This document shows, piece by piece, positions 23,769-29,628 of a stretch of 29,628 nt of DNA (position 1 is the first letter of the stretch; every line of letters starts with the position of its first letter). The stretch is from Pseudomonadota bacterium (GTDB lineage Bacteria; Pseudomonadota; Alphaproteobacteria; Rhizobiales; Xanthobacteraceae). The stretch is from assembly GCA_023435725.1 (NCBI GenBank), contig JAEYRD010000199.1, forward strand, positions 1 to 29,628, in the 5' to 3' direction. The position numbers and the translations under genes were made by a program. Under the pieces are notes generated by a model. That model was not told the origin of the DNA, ran no database searches, and worked only from the letters and a program-made list of their open reading frames with translations.

Positions 23769-24005
23769 ATGACCACGATCTCGCAAACTGCCGGGCGGAG
23801 TTTACGCCCATCCTCATCGGGCGGATTTTTCCGCGCGCTCGCCAGCGGCGCCTCTGCGCTGTTCGACCGCCTGGAGCGCCGCTCCGCCGTCAAGACGCTG
23901 AGCGAGCTCGACGACCGTGCCCTGCGCGACATCGGGATCACGCGCTGCCAGATCGAGGACGCGGTTTACGGGCAGGTCAAGGCCGAGCTGACGCGGTATC
24001 TGTAA
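23769..24005 (+). CDS. DUF1127 (YjiS-like) small protein
   Basis: 78 residues. The C-terminal half, with RLERRSAVKTLSELDDRALR then DIGITR, is the DUF1127 signature of a short amphipathic arginine-rich helix followed by the LRDIGI(T/S)R motif. The first 35 residues are Ser/Gly-rich and likely flexible. In Rhizobium, Agrobacterium and Rhodobacter, small DUF1127 proteins influence phosphate-related and RNA metabolism and bind RNA in some cases; the role here is unknown. GGAG lies seven bases before the ATG at 23769. It is divergent from the MocR-type gene and shares an intergenic region of 185 bp with it. A hairpin follows at 24013-24045. Confidence 0.87.
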   Translation: MTTISQTAGRSLRPSSSGGFFRALASGASALFDRLERRSAVKTLSELDDRALRDIGITRCQIEDAVYGQVKAELTRYL

Positions 24006-24010
24006 GCTCC

Positions 24011-24045
24011 CTGCCGCTACGTTTGGCAGGTCCGGGCGTAGCGGC
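24011..24045 (+). terminator. Alternative hairpins after the DUF1127 gene
   Basis: GCCGCTACG (24013-24021) pairs perfectly with CGTAGCGGC (24037-24045). A competing pair, CTGCC (24011-24015) with GGCAG (24025-24029), uses the same 5' arm. No T-run follows. It is six bases after the stop codon and may end or protect the transcript. Confidence 0.45.
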
Positions 24046-24063
24046 GTACATTGTTGCCGCATC

Positions 24064-24177
24064 GTCATTGCGAGCGGAGCGAAGCAATCCAGAGACTTTC
24101 CGCGGCGGCAGTCTGGATTGCTTCGTCGCTTCAGCGCAAAATTGCTGCGCAATTTGTCGCGAGCTCCTCGCAATGAC
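24064..24177. repeat. GTCATTGCGAGCG-family palindrome with inner palindromic insert
   Basis: The left arm (24064-24093) differs from that at 12910 by one base. The right arm begins TCTGGATTGCTTCG (24112) and ends CTCGCAATGAC (24177), but is interrupted by about 30 bases (24133-24162) that contain their own dyad, ATTGC-TGC-GCAAT. It lies between the convergent DUF1127 and universal stress genes. Confidence 0.82.
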
Positions 24178-24187
24178 GGAGCACGCC

Positions 24188-24613
24188 TCAATGCCTCACA
24201 ACCAGCACCGAACACTTGGCATAACGCACCACGTGCCCGGCATTGGAGCCGAGGAAATAGGTGCGCATCGCCGGCCGGTGCGAGGTCATCACGATCAGGT
24301 CGGCCTTCATGTGCGCGGCTTCCTCCAGGATCTCGTGATAGATGCCGCCCTGGCGCACCACGCTGGAGATGCGGGAAGGCTCGATGCCGGATTCGCGTGC
24401 GACGATGGCGAGTGCTTCTTCCGAAGTCTGGCGCTGCTGCTCGTCGAAATCGGCCGGCACGTATTCGGCCAGCATCACCGGCGTCATCGGCAGCACGTTG
24501 AGCAGGCGTATCGATCCGTTCCAGGTCTGCGACAGCGTCAACGCAGTTGCGATCGCCGGCTTGGCGAGATCGGTGTCGGCGAGATCGATGGGCACGAGAA
24601 TGGACTTGAACAT
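24188..24613 (-). CDS. Universal stress protein (UspA family)
   Basis: 141 residues, one Usp domain. It starts FKSILVPIDLADTD and ends with ADLIVMTSHRPAMRTYFLGS then CSVLVVRH, the family's first and last strands. The usual ATP-binding signature G-x2-G-x9-G-(S/T) is altered: the first Gly positions are replaced (TSHRPAM), whereas GS is kept (LGSNAGHVV), so ATP binding is doubtful. Such proteins are cytosolic and rise on stress. GGAGG is five bases before the ATG at 24613. No EcfG promoter is visible upstream. It follows the SixA-like gene on the same strand by 56 bp and could share its transcript. Confidence 0.9.
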   Translation of the reverse strand: MFKSILVPIDLADTDLAKPAIATALTLSQTWNGSIRLLNVLPMTPVMLAEYVPADFDEQQRQTSEEALAIVARESGIEPSRISSVVRQGGIYHEILEEAAHMKADLIVMTSHRPAMRTYFLGSNAGHVVRYAKCSVLVVRH

Positions 24614-24669
24614 CTGCGCCTCCCTATTGACCAGGCTGGATCAAACGGTCGAGACGGCGCCCGCGCGTC

Positions 24670-25206
24670 TCATCCCGATCGAAGCAGCTTGGGGCTGACG
24701 AACAGCACCAGTTTGCCGCGGCGGTAGGCCACGTCCCCCCAATCCTTGACGTCAAAGTCGAAGATCGCAAGCCCCGCGGTGGGCAGGTTGTGGGCGAGCG
24801 CCTTGGCGCCGGCGTGATCGCCGCCGCCCATCAGCATGAGCGCGACCTCGTGCATGCCGGGATTGTGGCCGACCAGCAGCAACCGCTTCGGGTTGGCCGG
24901 GACGGTTGCAGTGCGAATGGACTCCAGGATCTGCGCGGGATCGGCGCCATAGAGCTCCGGCAGAATCTCGACCTGCGGCGCCGCGACGCGGTCCTTCATC
25001 GCGGTCCAAGCGATATCCCAGGTCTGCCGGGCCCGGACGGCATGCGACACCAGCACGGCGTCGGGAAAGGGGGGATGCGCGGCGATCCAATCGCCTATCT
25101 GCTCGGCATCCCTGTGGCCGCGGTCGTCGAGCCGGCGATCCTGGTCACGGCCGCTCGGCGCGTCAGTCTCGGTCTTGGCGTGACGCAGCAGCATTAAACG
25201 GCGCAT
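24670..25206 (-). CDS. SixA-like phosphohistidine phosphatase (histidine phosphatase family)
   Basis: 178 residues. LLRHAKTE at the N-terminus is the RHG motif with catalytic His9; the second His is in LVGHNPGMHE, and Arg in SHAVRARQTW completes the phosphate pocket. Length and motif order match SixA, which dephosphorylates histidine-containing phosphotransfer domains or, in some bacteria, the nitrogen phosphotransferase protein NPr. Which partner applies here is unknown; no histidine kinase or phosphotransferase gene is nearby. The ATG at 25206 has a weak GAG upstream. It is divergent from the FAD-dependent oxidoreductase gene (93 bp between) and 56 bp before the Usp gene. Confidence 0.88.
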   Translation of the reverse strand: MRRLMLLRHAKTETDAPSGRDQDRRLDDRGHRDAEQIGDWIAAHPPFPDAVLVSHAVRARQTWDIAWTAMKDRVAAPQVEILPELYGADPAQILESIRTATVPANPKRLLLVGHNPGMHEVALMLMGGGDHAGAKALAHNLPTAGLAIFDFDVKDWGDVAYRRGKLVLFVSPKLLRSG

Positions 25207-25299
25207 GGCATTCTCGAATCGTTACGCGTCCAGAATAATCTACAGGCGCCGGTTGAGGACAAGGTGACAAGCGCCCGATCGGTCCTTTAAGAAAACGAC

Positions 25300-26757
25300 A
25301 TGAGTGAGACTTTCACAAGCGCGTCCCAGGAAGAAGCCGGCTTTTGCGAGCGCATGCGGCTGTCGTTCGATCTCGACGCCGACATCTGCGTCATCGGGGC
25401 GGGGCTTGCCGGGCTCTCCATCGCGCTGGAGGCGGCCCGGCTGGGAGCCAGTGTCGCGGTGCTCGAGGGCCGCCACATCGGCTGGAACGCCTCCGGCAAC
25501 CAGCTAGGCACCGTAATGCCCGGCTTTGCGCTACCGCTCACCGATCTGATCGAGCGCATCGGCTTCGAGGACGCGCGCGAATTGTGGGCATTGTCGAAGG
25601 AGGGCGCCGAATTCGTCCGCGCCAACGCCACCGAAGAGAACATACCGGGGATCGGCCCGAGCGACGGCGTGCTGGAAGTCTCCAATGTCGATGCCGGCGA
25701 CCGGCTGATCAGCCGCTTGCAGATGCTGAGCGAGGATTTCGACACCGAGGTCGAGGGCTGGCAGGTCGATCGCGTCCGCGGGGTGCTGAACACCGACCGC
25801 TACTTCCACGGCATATATTATCCCAAGGCGTTCCAGGTCGACGGCCGCAAATATGTGCACGGCCTTGCGACGCTGGCGCGGCGCGCCGGCGCTCGCATCT
25901 TCGAAGATACGCCGGTGGTCAGCATCGATCATTCCGGCATTCGCAAGCGCATCGTGACGCCGTCGGCACGGCTGCGCGCCACGCACATCGTACTCGCCGG
26001 CAATATCCATCTCGGCGCGCCCTTGAGGCGCCTGTCGGAGACGCTGCTGCCGGTCTGGCGCTATGCCGGGATCACCGCGCCGCTCGGTGAGCGCGTGCAT
26101 GAGATCATCGCCTTCAAGGGATCGGTGATGGATTCCGACGGCGTCGACCACTTTCGTATCGTCGACGGCGACCGGCTGATGTGGGAGAGCCCTGAGACCA
26201 CCTGGGCTGCGCGTCCACAGCGCTTTGCGGGCGCAGTCAGGCGACGAATCCGATCCATCTTTCCCCAACTGGGCAATGTCGAGGTCACCGACATGTTCGG
26301 CGGTGCCACCGGTCAGACCGTGCATGGCATGCCGCAGATCGGCCAGTTGCGCAAAGGTCTGTGGGTGGCGAGCGGTTTCGGCGGCCACGGCATGAACACC
26401 TCGGCCATGGCCGGACAGTTGATCGCGCGCAGCATCCTGTGGGGCGACGAGCGCTGGCGGCTATTCTCGCCGTTCGAGCTGGTCTGGGCGGGCGGTACGA
26501 CCGGACGCGTCGCCGGCCAATTGGTCGGGATCTGGGGCAGGGCGAGTTCGGCCGTCGCAGGCTCGCTTGCCCGCTACCGCGAACGGGCGCGGGTCAAGGA
26601 CAGGGAACGCGAGGCGCGTCTGGCCTCGGCTAACCGGGCCGCCGGCACCGGTCCGCGACGTCCGCCGCCCGGTGTCCGGCCGCGGCCGACCCCGCCGCCG
26701 AGACCTGCGGCCAAGGAGGTGGAACCGGTTTCTCATGACCAGAGCGTCTCGCAATAA
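25300..26757 (+). CDS. FAD-dependent oxidoreductase (DAO family) with disordered C-terminal tail
   Basis: 485 residues. The FAD-binding motif VIGAGLAGLS is at 31-40 with the closing Glu of VAVLE at about 56, and GWNASGNQLG (61-70) is the second FAD contact typical of D-amino-acid-oxidase and gamma-glutamylputrescine-oxidase-like enzymes. The late strand LWVASGFGGHGMNTSAMAG (about 355-373) is the conserved C-terminal FAD loop. Substrate is probably an amine or amino acid, not determined. From about residue 425 the chain is an unusual basic, Pro-rich tail (repeats of RP and PP) of around 60 residues, likely disordered and perhaps a membrane- or nucleic-acid-contacting tail. The ATG at 25300 has a weak AAGAAAA upstream. 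msrB follows in the same direction 86 bp downstream. Confidence 0.87.
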   Translation: MSETFTSASQEEAGFCERMRLSFDLDADICVIGAGLAGLSIALEAARLGASVAVLEGRHIGWNASGNQLGTVMPGFALPLTDLIERIGFEDARELWALSKEGAEFVRANATEENIPGIGPSDGVLEVSNVDAGDRLISRLQMLSEDFDTEVEGWQVDRVRGVLNTDRYFHGIYYPKAFQVDGRKYVHGLATLARRAGARIFEDTPVVSIDHSGIRKRIVTPSARLRATHIVLAGNIHLGAPLRRLSETLLPVWRYAGITAPLGERVHEIIAFKGSVMDSDGVDHFRIVDGDRLMWESPETTWAARPQRFAGAVRRRIRSIFPQLGNVEVTDMFGGATGQTVHGMPQIGQLRKGLWVASGFGGHGMNTSAMAGQLIARSILWGDERWRLFSPFELVWAGGTTGRVAGQLVGIWGRASSAVAGSLARYRERARVKDREREARLASANRAAGTGPRRPPPGVRPRPTPPPRPAAKEVEPVSHDQSVSQ

Positions 26758-26843
26758 GTTGAGAAAAACTCCGCCTGGAAGTGTAACGTCGGCCGTTAGA
26801 GCCCGTATCTCAGGGCGTGGACTTCCCGCGCACGGAGAATGAG

Positions 26844-27356
26844 ATGTTTGACCGCCGCATCCTGTTGACGACAGTCGCCGGCCTGTTCGGTCTTTCGGCC
26901 TTCCGCTGGCTGAGAGGGTCCCCGGCCGAGGCCGGAGAGAAGGCCGCGGAAAAGTTCGAGATCCAGAAGACGGAGGCCGAGTGGCGCGCCCAGCTCACGC
27001 CGCAGCAATATGAGATCCTGCGCAATCACGGTACCGAGCGGCCTGGCTCCAGCCCGCTGCTTGGGGAGCATCGCAAGGGCATCTTCGCCTGCGCCGGCTG
27101 CGACCTGCCGCTGTTTGCGTCTGACACCAAGTTCGAGAGCGGCACCGGCTGGCCGAGCTTCTACCAGCCGATCGAAGGCAATGTCGGCAAGACCGAGGAC
27201 CGTACCTACGGCATGGTCCGCACCGAGGTGCATTGCCGGCGCTGCGGCGGCCATCTCGGCCACGTCTTCGACGACGGTCCGAAGCCGACCGGATTGCGCT
27301 ACTGCATCGATGGTTTCGGCCTGGTCTTCCACCCGGCTGCTGCGTCGGCCACATAG
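26844..27356 (+). CDS. msrB: Peptide-methionine (R)-S-oxide reductase with Tat-like leader
   Basis: 170 residues. It repairs oxidised methionine (R-sulfoxide). The zinc site is CAGC and CRRC, TGWPSFYQPI is the conserved substrate loop, and the catalytic Cys is in LRYCIDG near the end. Before the domain is a leader: RR at residues 4-5 (DRRILLTT), a hydrophobic stretch VAGLFGLSAF and then an Ala/Glu-rich linker from about residue 27. This resembles a twin-arginine signal or a signal anchor, so the enzyme is probably exported, in contrast to the usual cytosolic MsrB. The ATG at 26844 has GGAG six bases upstream; a GTG at 26817 in the same frame is less likely. Confidence 0.92.
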   Translation: MFDRRILLTTVAGLFGLSAFRWLRGSPAEAGEKAAEKFEIQKTEAEWRAQLTPQQYEILRNHGTERPGSSPLLGEHRKGIFACAGCDLPLFASDTKFESGTGWPSFYQPIEGNVGKTEDRTYGMVRTEVHCRRCGGHLGHVFDDGPKPTGLRYCIDGFGLVFHPAAASAT

Positions 27357-27368
27357 GCCGTTGTGGTT

Positions 27369-27470
27369 GTCATTCCGAGGCGACGCGTAAGCATCGAACG
27401 ACGGTGCGCGATTGCGCAGCTGAGAATCTCGAGAGTCCGGGTTCGGTCCTGTGGACCGCCCAAGAATGAC
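27369..27470. repeat. GTCATTCC-family palindromic element
   Basis: It runs from GTCATTCCGAGGCG to CGCCCAAGAATGAC; these ends are imperfect inverted repeats (11 of 14 pairs). Inside are a GAGAATCTCGAGAGTCC stretch and a small GGTCC-TGT-GGACC dyad. It is a degenerate long member of the family represented at 4223-4260 and lies after msrB, where it may end transcription. Confidence 0.6.
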
Positions 27471-27480
27471 CTGATGCCCT

Positions 27481-27528
27481 CGGCAATTGTTGCCGGCCCG
27501 GCAATTGTGCCCCGGTTATCCGACCGGG
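27481..27528. promoter_or_regulatory. Tandem dyads upstream of flgE, candidate activator-binding site
   Basis: CGGCAA-TTG-TTGCCG (27481-27495) is a perfect dyad. Its first ten bases, CGGCAATTGT, recur exactly at 27499-27508. A third dyad, CCCGGT-N6-ACCGGG, is at 27511-27528. They lie about 70-115 bp before the transcription start predicted from the sigma-54 promoter, the usual place for an enhancer protein such as FlbD. Confidence 0.5.
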
Positions 27529-27570
27529 ACCTGTCTATTTAAGTCATTGATCTATTGAGAATACCCGCAT

Positions 27571-27586
27571 TGGCATAGCCTTTGCG
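27571..27586 (+). promoter_or_regulatory. Sigma-54 promoter of flgE
   Basis: TGGCATAGCCTTTGCG matches TGGCAYR-N4-TTGCW at all but the last base, with GG and GC at the fixed -24/-12 spacing. The start codon of flgE is 62 bases after its end, giving a leader of about 50 bases. Hook genes are sigma-54-dependent in Caulobacter and in related polar flagellar systems. Confidence 0.85.
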
Positions 27587-27648
27587 ACTGTCTCCTTCGA
27601 CTGCGGCCATGCGTTGGCGCCGCCGAGATCGGATTTGGAGACAAAGTT

Positions 27649-29466
27649 ATGGGTATCTTCGATGCAATGAACACCTCGGTGGGTGGCCTGCAGGCGCAGT
27701 CCTTTGCGCTTCAGAACATTTCCGGCAACATCGCGAACTCTTCCACCACCGGTTACAAGGGCATCGGGACCAGCTTCGTCGATCTCATTCCCGACGCCTC
27801 GGTGCCGAGCAAGCAGGTCGCGGGCGGCGTGACGGCCAACGCGAAGGCCACCATCACCACGCAGGGCACGATCTCGTCCTCCTCTGTCGCCACTAACATG
27901 GCGATCACCGGCGACGGCTTCTTTTCGGTGCAGAAGGCGAGCGGCGTCGTCGACAACGTGCCGGTGTTCGACGGCGTCAACTATTACACCCGCCGCGGCG
28001 ACTTCCAGCTCAATTCCAACGGCAATCTCGTCAACGGCGCCGGCTACTATTTGATGGGCGTCACGGTGGATGCGAAGACGGGCAATCCGACCGGCAGCGT
28101 GCCGACAGTGCTGCAGTTCCAGAACAACTTTGTCCCGGCGCAGGCAACGACCTCGATCCAGTACGGAGCGAACCTGCCGTCGCAGCCGAAGACGGTGGCG
28201 AGCTCCACTGCGGCGAGCGGCACGCTCCTGGCCTATGGTGGTCTCGATCCGTCTGGCTTCGGAACGAATCCCCTGCCGGTCGGCTCTCCGGCTCCGCGCA
28301 AGGACGCCACCTTCACGGGTGGAGCTGCCTCCAACAGTGTGCCAGGGGCGATCACTGCTGCGACGAAATTGTCGGGCACCGCGCCGAGCGACTCGCTGAC
28401 AACAGGCTTTGCGGCAGGCGATACCATTATCGTCGGTACGTCCCCTGCGACGACGATCACGATTACCGCGGCGGGCGGCCTGCATGACGCGACGCACATT
28501 CCCGCCGATGGCACCGTCGGCGACCTGCTTGCGGCGATCGGCACCGCCACGGGCGTAGCGCCGACCATCAGCACCTCGAACGGTGCCATCACCTTCCACA
28601 CCGGCACGGCGCAGGACCTCAGCATCCAGAGTACGTCGGCCGGGTTCTCCGACCTCGGATTGACGAGCCCGGTGACCCAGGCACGTGGCACCGGCACGGT
28701 CGGAACCGGTACCGTGGTCGGCAACGACGTCGACACCTTCACCAAGGAGTCGATCAGTGGCGGTGCGGTGACCGCCTACAACGCGTCCGGCACCCCGGTG
28801 AACCTGCAGCTGCGCTGGGCCAAGACTGACAGCGCCTCGCTCGGCGCGGGGCATGCCGACACCTGGAACCTGTTCTACCAGACCGACCCGAATGCGACCG
28901 GTACGCAGACCGCCTGGGTGAACACCGGCCAGGCCTTCACCTTCGCAAGCGACGGCTCGCTCACCTCGCCGAGCGGCTCGGGCATCACCATCAACAACGT
29001 CAGCGTCGGCGGTCAGCAGCTCGGCTCGGTGGCCTTCAACATCTCCTCGGGCGGATTGACGCAATATGCCAGCACCGGTGGCGCGGTGACCATCAACACC
29101 ATCACGCAGAACGGCTACGCTGCCGGTCAGCTCCGTTCGGTCTCCGTCAGCAACAACGGCCTCGTGATCGGCACGTTCTCCAACGGTCAGAACCTCGACC
29201 TCGCCCAGGTGACGCTGTCGCACTTCAACGGCACCAACTACCTGAAAGCGATGGACGGCGGCGCCTATGCGGTCACCGACCAGTCGGGGCCGGCGATCGC
29301 GGGTGCCTCAGGCACCATCAGCGGCTCGTCGCTGGAAGGCTCGAACACCGACATCGCCGACGAGTTCACCAAGCTGATCGTGACCCAGCAGGCCTATTCG
29401 GCCAACACCAAGGTGATCACGACAGCGAATTCGATGGTGCAGGACCTCCTGAACGTGTTGCGCTGA
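27649..29466 (+). CDS. flgE: Flagellar hook protein FlgE (long form)
   Basis: 605 residues, against about 400 in E. coli. The N-terminal rod/hook helix (residues 1-36, GGLQAQSFALQNISGNIANS) and the matching C-terminal helix (566-605, EFTKLIVTQQAYSANTKVIT) form the D0/D1 core; MAITGDGFF (84-92) is the conserved FlgE/F/G core strand. Residues about 255-340 hold an inserted module with GDTIIVG, TVGDLLAAI and NGAITFHTGTAQDLSIQSTS, resembling the flagellin-hook IN motif found in FliD and some flagellins; it probably decorates the outside of the hook. The protein polymerises outside the cell into the hook after export by the flagellar type III system. GGAG is eight bases before the ATG. Sigma-54 promoter and tandem dyads lie upstream; flgK follows 35 bp downstream. 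Confidence 0.95.
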   Translation: MGIFDAMNTSVGGLQAQSFALQNISGNIANSSTTGYKGIGTSFVDLIPDASVPSKQVAGGVTANAKATITTQGTISSSSVATNMAITGDGFFSVQKASGVVDNVPVFDGVNYYTRRGDFQLNSNGNLVNGAGYYLMGVTVDAKTGNPTGSVPTVLQFQNNFVPAQATTSIQYGANLPSQPKTVASSTAASGTLLAYGGLDPSGFGTNPLPVGSPAPRKDATFTGGAASNSVPGAITAATKLSGTAPSDSLTTGFAAGDTIIVGTSPATTITITAAGGLHDATHIPADGTVGDLLAAIGTATGVAPTISTSNGAITFHTGTAQDLSIQSTSAGFSDLGLTSPVTQARGTGTVGTGTVVGNDVDTFTKESISGGAVTAYNASGTPVNLQLRWAKTDSASLGAGHADTWNLFYQTDPNATGTQTAWVNTGQAFTFASDGSLTSPSGSGITINNVSVGGQQLGSVAFNISSGGLTQYASTGGAVTINTITQNGYAAGQLRSVSVSNNGLVIGTFSNGQNLDLAQVTLSHFNGTNYLKAMDGGAYAVTDQSGPAIAGASGTISGSSLEGSNTDIADEFTKLIVTQQAYSANTKVITTANSMVQDLLNVLR

Positions 29467-29501
29467 TCGGCGCGTGACGTAACCAAAGGCGGCTAGTCAA
29501 C

Positions 29502-29628
29502 ATGGGTTTGAGTTCAGCCCTCGCCAGTGCGATGAGCGGTCTGCGTGCCAACCAGGCCGCGCTCTCGATCGTCTCCTCGAACGTCGCAAATTCGCAGACG
29601 CCTGGTTACGTCGCCCAGACGCCGAACC
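29502..29628 (+). CDS. flgK: Flagellar hook-associated protein FlgK (partial, 5' end)
   Basis: 42 N-terminal residues are in the window. MGLSSALASAMSGLRANQAA followed by LSIVSSNVANSQTPGYVAQ is the N-terminal signature of FlgK (HAP1), the first protein of the hook-filament junction. The SNVANSQTPGY turn distinguishes it from flagellin and from FlgE. It begins 35 bp after flgE on the same strand and is probably co-transcribed from the sigma-54 promoter. The ribosome site is weak (AAAGGCGG about 10 bases upstream). Confidence 0.9.
   Translation, partial: MGLSSALASAMSGLRANQAALSIVSSNVANSQTPGYVAQTPN

Noticed and set aside
27544..29223. 559-residue open frame opposite flgE
   Set aside because: It is the antisense shadow of flgE. 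Its composition is Arg-, Gly- and Val-rich with no domain, while flgE has strong family matches and a promoter.

Overview
The window reads as chromosomal DNA of a high-GC alphaproteobacterium, most probably Bradyrhizobium or a close relative. The grounds are protein character (type-2 ferredoxin-NADP reductase, DUF2147, DUF1127 and DUF892 proteins, a large FlgE), the interspersed GTCATTGCGAGCG…CAATGAC and GTCATTCC…GAATGAC palindromic repeats, and an EcfG-type (GGAAC-N16-CGTT) promoter. The genus is inferred from recall; no search was run. I see no tRNA, rRNA, CRISPR array, transposase or phage gene.

Layout. 1-4.5 kb: the 5' part of a hotdog thioesterase (minus), a divergent ferredoxin-NADP+ reductase, a secreted DUF2147 protein, an unrecognised one-TM protein and two small exported proteins. 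4.8-12.75 kb: a minus-strand catabolic block reading gudP transporter, lysR regulator, kdgD, gudD, aldehyde dehydrogenase, garD. Together it takes up D-glucarate and galactarate, dehydrates each to 5-dehydro-4-deoxy-glucarate, converts that to 2-oxoglutarate semialdehyde and oxidises it to 2-oxoglutarate. gudP and kdgD share an upstream element at identical spacing, which suggests LysR-controlled transcription of two units. 13-16.1 kb: an exported SGNH hydrolase behind a flippase-type membrane protein. 16.1-22.2 kb: a DUF892 ferritin-like stress gene with an EcfG promoter, a DHA2-type MFS exporter, an MHYT-PAS-GGDEF-EAL cyclic-di-GMP protein and two small membrane proteins.

22.2-25.2 kb: a MocR-type regulator divergent from a DUF1127 gene, with a direct-repeat operator candidate in front of the regulator, then a universal stress protein and a SixA-like phosphatase. 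25.3-27.4 kb: a FAD-dependent oxidoreductase with a Pro/Arg-rich tail and an MsrB with a Tat-like leader. 27.5 kb to the end: the flagellar hook gene flgE behind a clear sigma-54 promoter with tandem upstream dyads, then the start of flgK.

There is no obvious undescribed multi-gene system. The most informative material lies in the non-coding DNA: the shared LysR element, the sigma-54/dyad array before flgE, the EcfG promoter, the MocR direct repeats and the nested palindromic repeats. All promoter and operator calls come from reading the sequence by eye and are untested.
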